Counted from the stretch's first letter, positions 1-8,640 are shown. The stretch is 28,489 nt of DNA from an uncultured Eubacteriales bacterium (GCA_934365155.1 CAKRMZ010000017.1:1-28489); one strand, 5' to 3'. Notes: generated from the letters alone by a model not told the origin. A program made the numbers and translations.

Positions 1-71
1 ATATAATATGGCTAATGAAAATTTATGGCAGACTTTATTCTGTTATTATTATAATTTTGTGAGGAAATAAA

Positions 72-872
72 ATGAAAAAGTTTTTGATTTTAATGTTGAT
101 GGTATTGATGTTGGTACCTGTTTTGGCTTCTTGTGGTAATCAGAAAAAAGACTGGGAATACATCAAAGACAAAGGGGAAATTGTTGTCGGCATTACGATT
201 TATGATCCGATGAACTACTATGATGATAATAACAACCTGATCGGTTTGGACACTGAGTTTACCGAAGCCGTATGCGCAGAACTCGGTGTGAAGGCAAAGT
301 TTCAGGTTATTGACTGGAAAATGAAAGAGTCTGAACTGAAGAGCCGTAAGATCGACTGCATTTGGAACGGTTTGACCGTTGACGATGAACGCAGAGAGAA
401 TATGGCATTTTCAAACTATTATATGGAAAACCGTCAGGTTGCTGTAATTCGCAAAGCAGACGCTGAAAAGTATTCTACCTTGGAATCACTGAAAGACTCC
501 AGAACGGTTGCCGAAAATAGTTCTGCAGGTGAGAAGGCGATCAAAGCAGATGCAAATCTTTCTCAATCGAATTTCACGGCTGTTGCAAAGCAGACCAACG
601 CTTTGCTTGAAATTAAATCCGGCACCGCCGATATTGCCGTTGTTGACGTTACGACAGCAGAAAGTGCTTTGAAAGAGGGCTCCTCTTATACTGATTTAAT
701 GATTCTCGATTTTGTTACCTTAGACAGCGAATACTATGCTGTTGGATTGCGCTTGGAGGATACTGAATTTCTTGCAAAATTGAATGCAGCGATGAAAGCT
801 GTTTCCGACCGTGGAGATTTGAATCGAATTGCTGAGAAATATGGCCAGGCTGACCGTATTATAAAGCAATAA
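72..872 (+). CDS. Polar amino-acid ABC transporter substrate-binding lipoprotein
   Basis: Extracytoplasmic receptor of an amino-acid ABC importer (SBP_bac_3 type), 266 aa, anchored to the outer membrane face by a lipid. Residues 1-21 form a lipoprotein signal: two Lys, a hydrophobic core, then the lipobox LASC with the lipidated Cys at 21. The mature part has the family's layout: an N-terminal GEIVVGI strand, then FTEAVCAELG, and the hinge-region stretch IDCIWNGLTVDDERRENMAF. The family takes polar amino acids such as cystine, Gln or Arg; the ligand cannot be read from the sequence. The start is set by GAGGAA at 61-66, seven bases before the ATG. The permease and ATPase follow directly. An AT-rich TATAAT at 2-7 may be the -10 of its promoter, but any -35 lies outside the window. 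Confidence 0.93.
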   Translation: MKKFLILMLMVLMLVPVLASCGNQKKDWEYIKDKGEIVVGITIYDPMNYYDDNNNLIGLDTEFTEAVCAELGVKAKFQVIDWKMKESELKSRKIDCIWNGLTVDDERRENMAFSNYYMENRQVAVIRKADAEKYSTLESLKDSRTVAENSSAGEKAIKADANLSQSNFTAVAKQTNALLEIKSGTADIAVVDVTTAESALKEGSSYTDLMILDFVTLDSEYYAVGLRLEDTEFLAKLNAAMKAVSDRGDLNRIAEKYGQADRIIKQ

Positions 873-896
873 TTTGAGGGGTTATTCAATTTAATT

Positions 897-1541
897 ATGT
901 CTTTTATCGACGTTACTCTCCAGCTTTGGGAGGGGTTTCAGACCACTTTATTAATATTTTTCGTTACCTTGATCTTGGCTTTACCTTTGGGTTTAATTAT
1001 TGCTTTTGGCTCTATGTCGAAATTCCGACCCATCAAATGGTTGACGAAAACATTTGTCTGGATTATCCGCGGCACGCCGCTGATGCTTCAGTTAATGGTG
1101 GTTTTCTACGGAAGCAGTTGGATCTTTCATATTAATATCGGAAGAGTTACCGCTGTTTTGATTGGTTTTGTAATTAATTATGCAGCATATTTTTCCGAAA
1201 TATACCGCGGCGGAATCGAAAGCATTTCACGGGGACAGTACGAGGCATGTCAGGTGCTTGGTATGACGAAAGCCGAAGCCTTTTTCAAGGTGGTGCTTAT
1301 GCAGGTCGTGAAGCGCATTGTGCCGCCTATGAGCAACGAAATTATTACTTTGGTTAAGGATACCTCCTTAGCGCAGATTGTATCGGTTGCGGAGCTCTTT
1401 TTCCGGGCGGGAGAAATTGTCGGTGATAAATTTATTGTTTGGCCGCTTTTCTATATCGGTGTTTTCTATTTGCTGTTCTGCGGCGTGCTCACCGTTTTGT
1501 TCGGATACATCGAAAAGAAAATGAATTATTACAGAGGTTAA
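897..1541 (+). CDS. Polar amino-acid ABC transporter permease
   Basis: Integral membrane subunit of the importer, 214 aa, HisM/GlnP type (BPD_transp_1). Hydrophobic segments lie near residues 15-38, 55-78, 85-105 and 182-205, so about five membrane spans are likely. The cytoplasmic EAA loop that contacts the ATPase is visible around residues 117-137 (YEACQVLGMTKAEAF), as is the family segment RGTPLMLQ near residue 58. It lies 24 bp after the binding protein and is followed one base later by the ATPase ATG, so the three are one operon. The ribosome site GAGGGG (876-881) is 15 bases from the ATG, rather far. Only one permease gene is present, so a homodimer is expected. That is usual for this family but is inferred here. 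Confidence 0.93.
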   Translation: MSFIDVTLQLWEGFQTTLLIFFVTLILALPLGLIIAFGSMSKFRPIKWLTKTFVWIIRGTPLMLQLMVVFYGSSWIFHINIGRVTAVLIGFVINYAAYFSEIYRGGIESISRGQYEACQVLGMTKAEAFFKVVLMQVVKRIVPPMSNEIITLVKDTSLAQIVSVAELFFRAGEIVGDKFIVWPLFYIGVFYLLFCGVLTVLFGYIEKKMNYYRG

Positions 1542-1542
1542 T

Positions 1543-2322
1543 ATGGCGATACTGAATGTAAAAGATTTGCATAAAAGCTTTGGCAAGACCGAGGTGCTGC
1601 GCGGAATCTCTTTCGGTATGAATCAGGGTGAGGTTTTGTCCATTATCGGCTCTTCCGGTAGCGGTAAAACAACATTGTTGCGCTGTATTAATTCGTTAGA
1701 GATGCCGGATCGGGGCAGTGTTTTTATTGACGGGCATAAGATTATCGGTTTTAGTGCCGATGAAACATATGATTCGGATGCGGTTGCTGCGGCAAAACTG
1801 TCTTTGGGCCTTGTATTCCAGTCTTTCAATTTGTTTCCGCAGTATAATGTTCTTGAAAATGTTTCCTTGGCATGCCGTTGCATTGCCAAACGCCGACCGG
1901 ATTTCCGTGCCAACAAGAAGCAGATATTGGAAGAAATTGATTGCCGTGCCAGAGAATATATTCAAAAGGTTGGATTGAGTTCAAAAATAAAGAACTATCC
2001 TTGCGAGCTTTCGGGGGGACAGCAACAGCGTGTTGCCATTGCACGCGCTTTGGCTTTGTCACCGAAGATTTTATGCTTTGATGAGCCTACCAGTGCTTTG
2101 GATCCGGAGCTTACCGGGGAAGTGCTGAAGGTGATTAAGGAGTTAGCCAAAGATCGCATGACAATGATTATTGTGACGCATGAGATGATGTTTGCCAAGG
2201 AAGTTTCCGATCATATCATTTTCATGGATGAAGGCGTAATTGCCGATGAAGGCACACCGGAAGAGATTTTTGCTTCTTCCAATTCCCGTACCCGAGAATT
2301 CTTAGGTCATAGCGGATTGTGA
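1543..2322 (+). CDS. Polar amino-acid ABC transporter ATP-binding protein
   Basis: Cytoplasmic ATPase (259 aa) that powers the amino-acid importer, GlnQ/HisP-like. The Walker A motif GSSGSGKTT is at residues 36-44. The Q-loop is in GLVFQSFNLFPQ, the signature is LSGGQQQR, the Walker B motif is ILCFDEPTSALD, and the switch His is in IIVTHEM. Compared with the usual ~245 aa it has an extra charged stretch between the Q-loop and the signature (RRPDFRANKKQ onward, about 15-20 residues), which lies in the helical subdomain. The ATG is one base after the permease stop, and a rho-independent terminator follows the stop by about 20 bases. This closes the three-gene operon. Confidence 0.95.
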   Translation: MAILNVKDLHKSFGKTEVLRGISFGMNQGEVLSIIGSSGSGKTTLLRCINSLEMPDRGSVFIDGHKIIGFSADETYDSDAVAAAKLSLGLVFQSFNLFPQYNVLENVSLACRCIAKRRPDFRANKKQILEEIDCRAREYIQKVGLSSKIKNYPCELSGGQQQRVAIARALALSPKILCFDEPTSALDPELTGEVLKVIKELAKDRMTMIIVTHEMMFAKEVSDHIIFMDEGVIADEGTPEEIFASSNSRTREFLGHSGL

Positions 2323-2342
2323 TTTATAAAATGTAAAAATAA

Positions 2343-2395
2343 AAAGACCGTGTCGGCAGTTTTTGGATTAATTGCTGACACGATCTTTATTTTTT
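2343..2395 (+). terminator. Rho-independent terminator of the amino-acid transporter operon
   Basis: The arms 2343-2356 and 2375-2388 pair over 14 positions with one C.A mismatch and one G.U pair. The 3' arm is followed by a run rich in T (2390-2395). It sits about 20 bp after the ATPase stop and before the tRNA promoter. Confidence 0.85.
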
Positions 2396-2408
2396 GCGGA
2401 TTTTGATA

Positions 2409-2437
2409 TTGACAAATTTTAATGAGCATGGTATACT
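2409..2437 (+). promoter_or_regulatory. Promoter of the tRNA-Val gene
   Basis: A perfect -35 TTGACA (2409-2414), a 17-bp spacer and TATACT (2432-2437) place the start near 2444, about 12 bp before the mature tRNA 5' end. Spacing and bases match a strong housekeeping sigma-factor promoter. Confidence 0.85.
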
Positions 2438-2455
2438 CTTAAATGTTGTTGCTAC

Positions 2456-2532
2456 GGAGGCATAGCTCAGTTGGTTAGAGTACTTGCTTGACATGCAAGG
2501 GGTCGCAGATTCGAGTTCTGCTGTCTCCACCA
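2456..2532 (+). tRNA. tRNA-Val, anticodon GAC
   Basis: The 77-nt sequence folds into a complete cloverleaf. The acceptor GGAGGCA pairs with TGTCTCC (one G.U), the D stem GCTC pairs with GAGT (one G.U), and the anticodon stem CTTGC pairs with GCAAG around the loop TTGACAT. The T stem GCAGA pairs with TCTGC around TTCGAGT. Discriminator A and an encoded CCA end the gene. Anticodon GAC (bases 34-36) reads GUC/GUU valine codons. It is a single-gene transcription unit with its own promoter and terminator. Confidence 0.96.
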
Positions 2533-2545
2533 GATGTTTTATGAT

Positions 2546-2599
2546 AGAATAAAAGGCAGAGTTTTCGTGATGGATCACCCAAAACTCTGCCTTTATTCT
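2546..2599. terminator. Bidirectional terminator between tRNA-Val and the convergent membrane-protein gene
   Basis: The inverted repeat has arms 2546-2565 and 2581-2599, about 19 bp and perfect except for one extra A. A GC core (GGCAGAG/CTCTGCC) is flanked by A-rich and T-rich sides, so the hairpin ends in a U-run on either strand. It lies 14 bases after the tRNA and just past the stop of the minus-strand gene. Confidence 0.88.
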
Positions 2600-2602
2600 T
2601 TA

Positions 2603-3067
2603 TCAATGCTTTACTCTGCGACGCTTTTTTTGCTCCCGTAAGCGAATTCCGATATTTCCGCCCAATGCAGATAAAAGGATGCCGCATATGTATAAAATTA
2701 GAGTAACGGTAAAACGAAATGATTGATCGATATGGGGATCAAACATTGCCAGTGCGGAAATTAAAAGAACAAATTCAATCATTGCTCCCGAAATAATACC
2801 GCAGAGAACCCCTTTTTCCTTATTTCGAAATGCAGAAAAGATTCCACTTAAAAAAAGGCCGGTTAAGATGGAAAAATATCCGAGATAGGGGAGAATTTGA
2901 TCGGGATTTTCTGTGTTTAGGCATACCAGTGCGGATAAAAGCAGCAAAACGATACTGACTAATATAGAAATTAAAGCACCTACTGCACAATGGCGTAACA
3001 GAGAAGGAAAAACACTTTCTGAAGGCGTATCATTTCGTCGGTTTGTTTTTCTTTGGTGGACAGACAT
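2603..3067 (-). CDS. Small four-span membrane protein, DUF3792/TIGR04086-like
   Basis: A 154-aa protein of unknown function. A basic N-terminus (residues 1-20) precedes four hydrophobic segments at about 27-50, 60-80, 86-108 and 120-142. The C-terminal tail is strongly basic (RLREQKKRRRVKH), so both ends are predicted to face the cytoplasm. Size, four spans and Gly-rich helices recall the DUF3792/TIGR04086 membrane family of Firmicutes, which has no known activity; this is recognition from memory, not a search. The ATG is chosen from AAGGAAG about 10 bases upstream. It lies 117 bp downstream of hslO on the same strand. No convincing promoter was found in that gap, so read-through from hslO is possible. 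Confidence 0.7.
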   Translation of the reverse strand: MSVHQRKTNRRNDTPSESVFPSLLRHCAVGALISILVSIVLLLLSALVCLNTENPDQILPYLGYFSILTGLFLSGIFSAFRNKEKGVLCGIISGAMIEFVLLISALAMFDPHIDQSFRFTVTLILYICGILLSALGGNIGIRLREQKKRRRVKH

Positions 3068-3184
3068 GATCAGAACACTTCCTTTGCATCAATATAGCGG
3101 TTGTAAAACAATCCTGCTATCATTTTATTCACAAGTATTCTGAAATATGAAACGATTTATTTGAGAATGCGGCTATAAGAATAT

Positions 3185-4081
3185 TTATTGTTTTTTTCGC
3201 TTAGAGCGTGCTTGGCGTAGCTCGTCCGGTGAAAAATGGTAGTGGTGTTTACAAAACATGCAAACGGTTTCAACCGGCTCTCCCTCTTTCAGAATTTCAT
3301 CGAAATCCGTATCGCTCAGTGAACAGAGAGCGGTGATATAACGTTCGCGATCGCAATCACAGAGGTAATCAATATCATATCGGTCAAAAATATCAAAAGG
3401 AATGGATTCTAAAATCATTGACAAAATATCCGTTCCCGAAAATTTCTTCTCGATTAAAGCGGAAATGGAGCCTAACTTCTGAACATTTTCTTCAATTCGC
3501 GGAATCAGAGTTTCATCGGCTCCGGGCAATAATTGAAGCAAAAAGCCGCCGGATGCTTTAATGGTAATGTCCGGATTCACGCGCACTCCAAGGGCGCATA
3601 CGGTGGGAATTTGTTCGCTTTGCGCAAAGTATGAGGTTACATCGTCGCCGATTTCTCCGCTGACAAGCGGAGTCATTCCGATATAAGGATCGTTCATCCC
3701 CAAATCTTTAATGACATAGAGTGTACCGTTTTGACCGACAGCCGCTCCAACATTCAGTTTTCCCTTGGAATTCGGCGGCAGTTCTATCTGAGGGTTTTCT
3801 AAATATCCTCTGACATTTCCTTTATAATCGCTGACGCAGATGATTTTTCCGACCGGTCCGTCTCCTTGAATCTGCAAGGTTAAGCTGTTATCCGGGTCCT
3901 TAAGTAAAGACCCCATTAAGGCCGCGGCGGTTAAAGAACGTCCCAAAACAGCCGAACAGGTTTTGGAAGTTTCATGAATTGCAGATGCATGCTGTACCAA
4001 AGAACTTGTATCTGAAAAAATCACACGCAGGCTGCCGTCTTTCGACATAGCGCGCATAATATAAGACTGTTGATGTTCCAT
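3185..4081 (-). CDS. hslO: Hsp33 redox-activated chaperone
   Basis: Cytoplasmic holdase chaperone (298 aa) that is activated when oxidation or unfolding releases its zinc. The N-terminal core has family segments such as SVVQHA-like LVQHASAIHETS, MGSLLKD, QIQGDGPVGKI and GAAVGQNGTLYVIKDLG. The C-terminal zinc switch is complete as CDC-X30-CMFC, followed by HHYHFSPDEL. The ATG at 4081 is preferred to a longer open frame reaching 4132. AAAGGAG lies at 4092-4098, ten bases upstream, and the promoter -10 at 4138-4143 puts the transcription start near the longer frame's first codon. The gene appears to be transcribed from its own consensus promoter, possibly together with the downstream membrane protein. 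Confidence 0.96.
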   Translation of the reverse strand: MEHQQSYIMRAMSKDGSLRVIFSDTSSLVQHASAIHETSKTCSAVLGRSLTAAALMGSLLKDPDNSLTLQIQGDGPVGKIICVSDYKGNVRGYLENPQIELPPNSKGKLNVGAAVGQNGTLYVIKDLGMNDPYIGMTPLVSGEIGDDVTSYFAQSEQIPTVCALGVRVNPDITIKASGGFLLQLLPGADETLIPRIEENVQKLGSISALIEKKFSGTDILSMILESIPFDIFDRYDIDYLCDCDRERYITALCSLSDTDFDEILKEGEPVETVCMFCKHHYHFSPDELRQARSKRKKQ

Positions 4082-4137
4082 TCGGTGAAAACTCCTTTGC
4101 TGTGGATATGTACGGTAATTGTAAAAATACAAACAAT

Positions 4138-4166
4138 ATTATAGCTGTTTTTATATTTTATGTCAA
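4138..4166 (-). promoter_or_regulatory. Consensus promoter of hslO
   Basis: On the minus strand TTGACA (4166-4161), exactly 17 bp, then TATAAT (4143-4138). This is a full consensus match. The predicted start near 4131 leaves a leader of about 50 nt before the hslO ATG at 4081. Confidence 0.88.
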
Positions 4167-4239
4167 ATTTTATACGAATGTTTCATTGCTTGTTAATATA
4201 CCGTTAAAAAAATTTGGTTACAATAAACTCTGCAGTTAC

Positions 4240-4256
4240 CGTGAAAAATATTCACG
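4240..4256. promoter_or_regulatory. Palindromic operator candidate ahead of the fused ABC exporter
   Basis: A perfect 6-bp inverted repeat, CGTGAA and TTCACG, separated by AAATA. It ends 13 bp before the ribosome site (GAGGTG, 4269-4274) of the ABC exporter. Its size and symmetry suit a dimeric repressor, but no regulator gene lies next to it and no family can be assigned. A small RNA hairpin is the alternative reading. Confidence 0.45.
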
Positions 4257-4279
4257 ATGCTTTATGATGAGGTGATAGA

Positions 4280-7200
4280 GTGCTTAGCTTAAAGAATATA
4301 ACAAAAGACTACCAAATGGGCGAGACCAAAGTAGAAGCTTTGCGGGGAATCAGTATTGATTTCCGGGAAAGTGAATTTGTTTCGATTTTAGGTCCGTCCG
4401 GTTGCGGAAAAACAACGTTGCTGAATATCATCGGGGGCTTGGATGTATACACAAGCGGCGATTTAAGCATTAACGGCGTTTCTACCAAAAAATATAAAGA
4501 TCGCGATTGGGATACCTATCGAAATCATTCCATCGGATTTGTTTTTCAGAGCTATAATTTGATACCGCATCAAAGCGTTTTGCGCAATGTGGAATTGGCT
4601 CTTACGCTATCCGGCGTGTCGAAATCTGAACGCAAAAAACGCGCAAAAGAGGCTTTAGCCGCGGTAGGACTGGAATCGCAAATGGAAAAGCGCCCCAGCG
4701 AAATGTCGGGCGGACAAATGCAGCGGGTAGCGATTGCGCGTGCATTGGTGAATAATCCGGATATTATTTTAGCGGATGAGCCGACCGGCGCTTTGGATAC
4801 CGAAACCAGCATACAGGTTATGAAGATTCTAAAAGAGGTTTCCAAGGATCGCTTGGTCATTATGGTTACTCACAATCCCGCCCTGGCACAGGAATACTCT
4901 ACACGGGTGATCCGGATGTTAGATGGGGTGGTGGTGGATGACTCTCAACCGTTATCGGAAGAGGAAAAAGCCGAACTTTCACAAAAAACAGATATCGCCG
5001 ATTTTGATAAAAGAAAAAAGACAAAAAAGCCGTCGATGTCGTTTGCGACGGCTTTCGGCCTTTCTTTGAAAAATCTTTTCACCAAAAAAGGACGTACGGC
5101 GCTGACTGCTTTTGCCGGCAGCATCGGAATTATCGGAATTGCCCTGATCTTTTCGGTGTCGAAAGGAACGACAAATTATATCCAAGATGTTCAAGAGGAT
5201 ACGCTTTCTTCCTATCCTTTGACATTGGAGGCACGGCATGTTGATCTCGGCTCTTTGTTGCAGAGTTTTATCGGTGCCACACAATCCAAAACCGAGCATG
5301 AAAATGATGCGATTTATCAAAAATCAGTGGTTTATAACTTGATTCATTCGATTAGCAATGTGGAAACAAAAAAGAATGATTTGAAATCTTTTAAAGAATA
5401 TATTGAAGCAAAGAGAAATGATCCGTCGGAAGAAAATGAAATTCGGGATGCGATCAGCGGCATTCAGTATAGTTATGACCTTGATATGTTGGTATATACC
5501 AAAAATTCGGACGGTCAAGTGATACTTTCCGATACGACAAAATTGCTTCAGGAGCTTGTGGCCGAATATATGGGGCCGACTTTCAGTGCCATGATGTCAT
5601 CATCGGATTCTTCTGCTTCTGCCATGTCCAATATGTTCGGTTCTTCCGCAAACAGTAATTTATGGCAGGAAATGCTTTGCGGAGATAACGGGGAGACCGT
5701 CAATCCTATTTTGAAAAAGCAGTATGATTTGATCTACGGCTCTTGGCCTTCCGAATACAATGAAGTTGTTTTGGTGCTGGACGAAAACAATGAACTGGAT
5801 GACATGACCTTGTATGCCTTAGGTCTAAAATCGCATGAGGATGTTGTGGCAGCGATGAAGGCTGCTGTTAACGAGGAGGATTTTTCTCTGCCGTCACAAA
5901 GCTGGAACTACGAGGAAATCTGTAATATGGATTTCCGGGTTGTTCTGAACGCAGATTGCTTTGTATTGGATGAGGCAAGCGGTCTGTATACTGATTTGCG
6001 GGACACGGATGCGGGACTGAAATATCTATATGATAACGGTATTACGTTAAGGGTTTCGGGAATTATCCGCCCGAATCCGGATGCGGTTTCCACGATGCTT
6101 ACCGGCTCTATTGCATATACATCGGAATTAACAAAGTTTGTTATTGAAAAAGCGTATAATTCTTCTGCGGTAATTGCACAAAAGCAAAATCCGTCAGCCG
6201 ATATTTTCAGCGGCCTTCCGTTTAAAGAGACAGGTGATTTGGACATTGCACAAAAAGAGAAAAGATTCCGTGAGTATGTTGATGCGCTGACTCTGCAGGA
6301 AAAGGCGGATTGCTATATGCAGATTAAGAGCATCCCCTCGGAAGAATATATCCGTCAAATGGCGGATCAGATGCTGCAGAATATGTCGCGTCAGGATATG
6401 GAATCGGCAATACTTAGTGCACTCAGCCAGCAAATGGGAATGAGTGTCAACGAAATTAGTGCGTATATTTCATCGCTCAGTGACAGTGATCTTCAATCTA
6501 TATTTTTGGAAAATTTAGCGCAAAAACTTCAGGATCAGTATGCCGAAGAAATTCAAAAGCAAATGCAGGCAATGTCATCCGCGCAGCTTGCAGATGCTTT
6601 AAGTTTGGAACTTTTAACTTATACTTCGGAGCAGTGCGCGGATTTCTACGACAAAATCATTGTATTTTCGGATTCGAGTTATGAAGAAAATCTGATCAAG
6701 CTCGGATGCCTTGATTTGAGTTCTCCGTCCGGTATTCATCTTTTTGCATCTACATTTGCCGGGAAGGATACCATTAAGGATGCAATTGCTTCGTACAACA
6801 ATGAAGTGGACGATTTTTCAAAGATAGCCTATACGGACTACGTCGGATTAATGATGTCTTCCATTACGACAATCATTAACGCGATTACGTATGTCCTGAT
6901 TGCATTTGTTGCCGTTTCTTTGATTGTTTCTTCCATTATGATAGGCGTTATAACATTAATTTCGGTCCAAGAACGCACAAAGGAAATCGGTATTCTGCGG
7001 GCAATCGGTGCGTCGAAAAGAGATGTCTCCAGCATGTTTAATGCCGAAACCGTTATTATCGGTTTTTGCTCAGGCCTTTTGGGTGTTGTCATCACAATGC
7101 TGTTATGCATTCCGATTAATGCGATTCTTTATTCGTTGACGAATATTAAAAATCTAAATGCTACGCTTCCGTTGCCTGCTGCGGCTGTTTTAATTTTGAT

Positions 7201-7288
7201 TAGTACGGCGCTGACCTTGTTTTCCGGTTTGATTCCGTCCCGCAGTGCGGCCAAAAAAGATCCGGTTGTGGCGCTTCGAAGCGAGTAA
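4280..7288 (+). CDS. Fused ABC transporter ATPase-permease, MacB/FtsX type with a very large external loop
   Basis: A 1002-aa half-transporter with both parts in one chain. Residues 1-225 are a LolD/MacB-like ATPase: Walker A GPSGCGKTT (38-46), Q-loop VFQSYNL, signature MSGGQMQR (about 142), Walker B IILADEPTGALD, and switch His in VTHNP. A basic linker precedes TM1 (about 273-295). Roughly 557 residues predicted outside the cell follow, rich in Ser, Asp, Gln and Met. Three C-terminal TMs (about 868-895, 920-950, 972-992) enclose the FtsX motif ERTKEIGILRAIGASKRDV. The usual MacB loop is about 200 residues, so this one is more than twice as long. Such proteins act as mechanotransmission pumps or peptide and antibiotic exporters; the substrate is unknown. 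The start is GTG, with GAGGTG five bases upstream. Confidence 0.88.
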   Translation: MLSLKNITKDYQMGETKVEALRGISIDFRESEFVSILGPSGCGKTTLLNIIGGLDVYTSGDLSINGVSTKKYKDRDWDTYRNHSIGFVFQSYNLIPHQSVLRNVELALTLSGVSKSERKKRAKEALAAVGLESQMEKRPSEMSGGQMQRVAIARALVNNPDIILADEPTGALDTETSIQVMKILKEVSKDRLVIMVTHNPALAQEYSTRVIRMLDGVVVDDSQPLSEEEKAELSQKTDIADFDKRKKTKKPSMSFATAFGLSLKNLFTKKGRTALTAFAGSIGIIGIALIFSVSKGTTNYIQDVQEDTLSSYPLTLEARHVDLGSLLQSFIGATQSKTEHENDAIYQKSVVYNLIHSISNVETKKNDLKSFKEYIEAKRNDPSEENEIRDAISGIQYSYDLDMLVYTKNSDGQVILSDTTKLLQELVAEYMGPTFSAMMSSSDSSASAMSNMFGSSANSNLWQEMLCGDNGETVNPILKKQYDLIYGSWPSEYNEVVLVLDENNELDDMTLYALGLKSHEDVVAAMKAAVNEEDFSLPSQSWNYEEICNMDFRVVLNADCFVLDEASGLYTDLRDTDAGLKYLYDNGITLRVSGIIRPNPDAVSTMLTGSIAYTSELTKFVIEKAYNSSAVIAQKQNPSADIFSGLPFKETGDLDIAQKEKRFREYVDALTLQEKADCYMQIKSIPSEEYIRQMADQMLQNMSRQDMESAILSALSQQMGMSVNEISAYISSLSDSDLQSIFLENLAQKLQDQYAEEIQKQMQAMSSAQLADALSLELLTYTSEQCADFYDKIIVFSDSSYEENLIKLGCLDLSSPSGIHLFASTFAGKDTIKDAIASYNNEVDDFSKIAYTDYVGLMMSSITTIINAITYVLIAFVAVSLIVSSIMIGVITLISVQERTKEIGILRAIGASKRDVSSMFNAETVIIGFCSGLLGVVITMLLCIPINAILYSLTNIKNLNATLPLPAAAVLILISTALTLFSGLIPSRSAAKKDPVVALRSE

Positions 7289-7315
7289 GCGGTTGCCTTT
7301 TCTTGCCGAAAATTA

Positions 7316-7345
7316 AAATACGGGAATCCTCGGATTCCCGTATTT
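7316..7345. terminator. Bidirectional terminator between the ABC exporter and the ThrE pair
   Basis: A perfect 13-bp stem (arms 7316-7328 and 7333-7345) with a 4-nt loop. Its core is CGGGAATC/GATTCCCG, flanked by A-rich and T-rich ends. It lies 27 bp after the exporter stop and ends one base before the stop-codon side of the convergent gene. Confidence 0.9.
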
Positions 7346-7346
7346 A

Positions 7347-7811
7347 TTATATCTTTGGTTTGTTTTTTGGATTTTGCCAGGTTGGAATCAAATCCTTGAT
7401 CGAATAGAAAATGATAGAGGTACAAATGATTCCGGCGGCAATTCCGGCGGCAATTTCCAAGGTTTCCAAGCCGTTTTGCGAGAAGGCCGGAAAATCTTTG
7501 GATATTCCGCTGCTCATTGTGTAATACAACGATTTTCCGGGGACTAAAGGAATCAGACAGGGAACTAAAAAAACAACAACCGGTGCCTTAAGCGCCCGCG
7601 CGCAAATTTCACAGAAAGCGGTGGCCGCGAAAGCGCCCAAAAAGTTAGCGATAAACTCGCTTTTGCTGATATGTAGAAACAAAAAATAAACTCCGCATGC
7701 GATGAATCCGCCCAAGGCGGCAAAGGGAAGCCGACTTTTTTCCAGCCGGAACAGAATGGCAAATCCGACAGTACCGATTACGGCAGTGAGTATACGAATC
7801 CAAACTTCCAT
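7347..7811 (-). CDS. Threonine/serine exporter, small membrane subunit (ThrE_2/YjjB-like)
   Basis: A 154-aa membrane protein resembling the C-terminal half of the ThrE exporter (DUF3815, YjjB). Hydrophobic stretches lie at about 5-22, 28-48, 52-72, 78-98 and 118-142. The family segment LVPCLIPLVPGKSLYYTM sits near the middle, where family members carry a conserved P-G-x-x-x-Y. Its ATG overlaps the stop region of the upstream partner (one base between them), with a GGGGGG run inside the partner's last codons as ribosome site. The two halves are therefore probably made together. In Corynebacterium ThrE both halves are one protein; here they are split, as in E. coli YjjP/YjjB, reported as a succinate exporter. 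The exported compound is thus uncertain. Confidence 0.87.
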   Translation of the reverse strand: MEVWIRILTAVIGTVGFAILFRLEKSRLPFAALGGFIACGVYFLFLHISKSEFIANFLGAFAATAFCEICARALKAPVVVFLVPCLIPLVPGKSLYYTMSSGISKDFPAFSQNGLETLEIAAGIAAGIICTSIIFYSIKDLIPTWQNPKNKPKI

Positions 7812-7812
7812 G

Positions 7813-8640
7813 TTAAATTCCCCCCAAAATCAGACCGGAAATACCGAATCCGAATGCAATCATGACGGCGAGAAGCAATGCCTGCACCAGTTGCAGCATC
7901 CCTGCGATAATGTCACCGCACAGCAAGTCACGAAGCGCATTACCTACCGCTAATCCGGGAATTAAAAGCATAATTGTACCGATCATTATTTTGTCGGTGT
8001 TTACGCCGAATCCGATTTTTGTAAAAACAATGGCTAACATGCCGGCAATCAGCGATTTTATCAAAACATGGGACATAACGTTAAAGTAAGTAGGCTTAAT
8101 GTAGTCGATAAACATTAATGCCATACCGATAATCGCAGCGACGAGGCCGTCCCGAATATTCCCGCCGAAAAACATGGCAAAGCCGCCGGCAGCAAACGCC
8201 GGACCGATCGGACGGATCCAAACAGGATAGGGCTGTATATTCTTGGTTGCGGCAATTTGGGCTTGTACTTCCTTGAGAGGAATTTGATTCATACAAATAA
8301 CGCGTGAAATCTGGTTGAGTTTTTCAAGTCGGCACAGATTGTTGGAGGAGTGATACACACGGCGAATCTGAGAAGAGTATGTTCCGTCCGGCATTCGAAC
8401 GGCCGCAACAATTAAGGACGTAATTGTAAAAACTTCAACGTGGCGTGCGCCGTAAGCACGGCATATGCGTTCAATCGTATCTTCGACACGATGAATTTCG
8501 CCGCCGCTTTTGAGCATATTCTCTCCGATATCCAGCGCGGTGCAAAGCAGCAAATCTGCATAATCCGTTGTTTTTTCATCATGGATATTTACCGGTTGTG
8601 AAACGGGTGCCTTTTTCAAAAACGAAAATGTATATTTCAA
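7813..8640 (-). CDS. Threonine/serine exporter, large subunit (ThrE_1/YjjP-like)
   Basis: A 275-aa member of the DUF1212/ThrE_1 family, partner of the following small subunit. The cytoplasmic N-terminal domain (about 1-140) has the family signature around MLKSGGEIHRVEDTIERIC and residues VEVFTITSLIV. Five hydrophobic helices follow at about 142-162, 165-185, 190-210, 215-235 and 248-270. The start is read as TTG: the frame is closed by TAA at 8647-8649, so TTG 8640 is the first usable codon, and AAGGAAG lies about 13 bases upstream. The next in-frame ATG would remove the conserved N-terminal region. It has its own promoter at 8683-8711. Confidence 0.87.
   Translation of the reverse strand: MKYTFSFLKKAPVSQPVNIHDEKTTDYADLLLCTALDIGENMLKSGGEIHRVEDTIERICRAYGARHVEVFTITSLIVAAVRMPDGTYSSQIRRVYHSSNNLCRLEKLNQISRVICMNQIPLKEVQAQIAATKNIQPYPVWIRPIGPAFAAGGFAMFFGGNIRDGLVAAIIGMALMFIDYIKPTYFNVMSHVLIKSLIAGMLAIVFTKIGFGVNTDKIMIGTIMLLIPGLAVGNALRDLLCGDIIAGMLQLVQALLLAVMIAFGFGISGLILGGI

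Noticed and set aside
50..55. TATAAT just before the first gene
   Set aside because: Transcription would start at about the ribosome site (61-66), too close to allow a normal leader, and no matching -35 was found.
4190..4224. TTGTTA and TACAAT as a promoter for the ABC exporter
   Set aside because: The spacer is 23 bp, far from the 16-18 bp needed.
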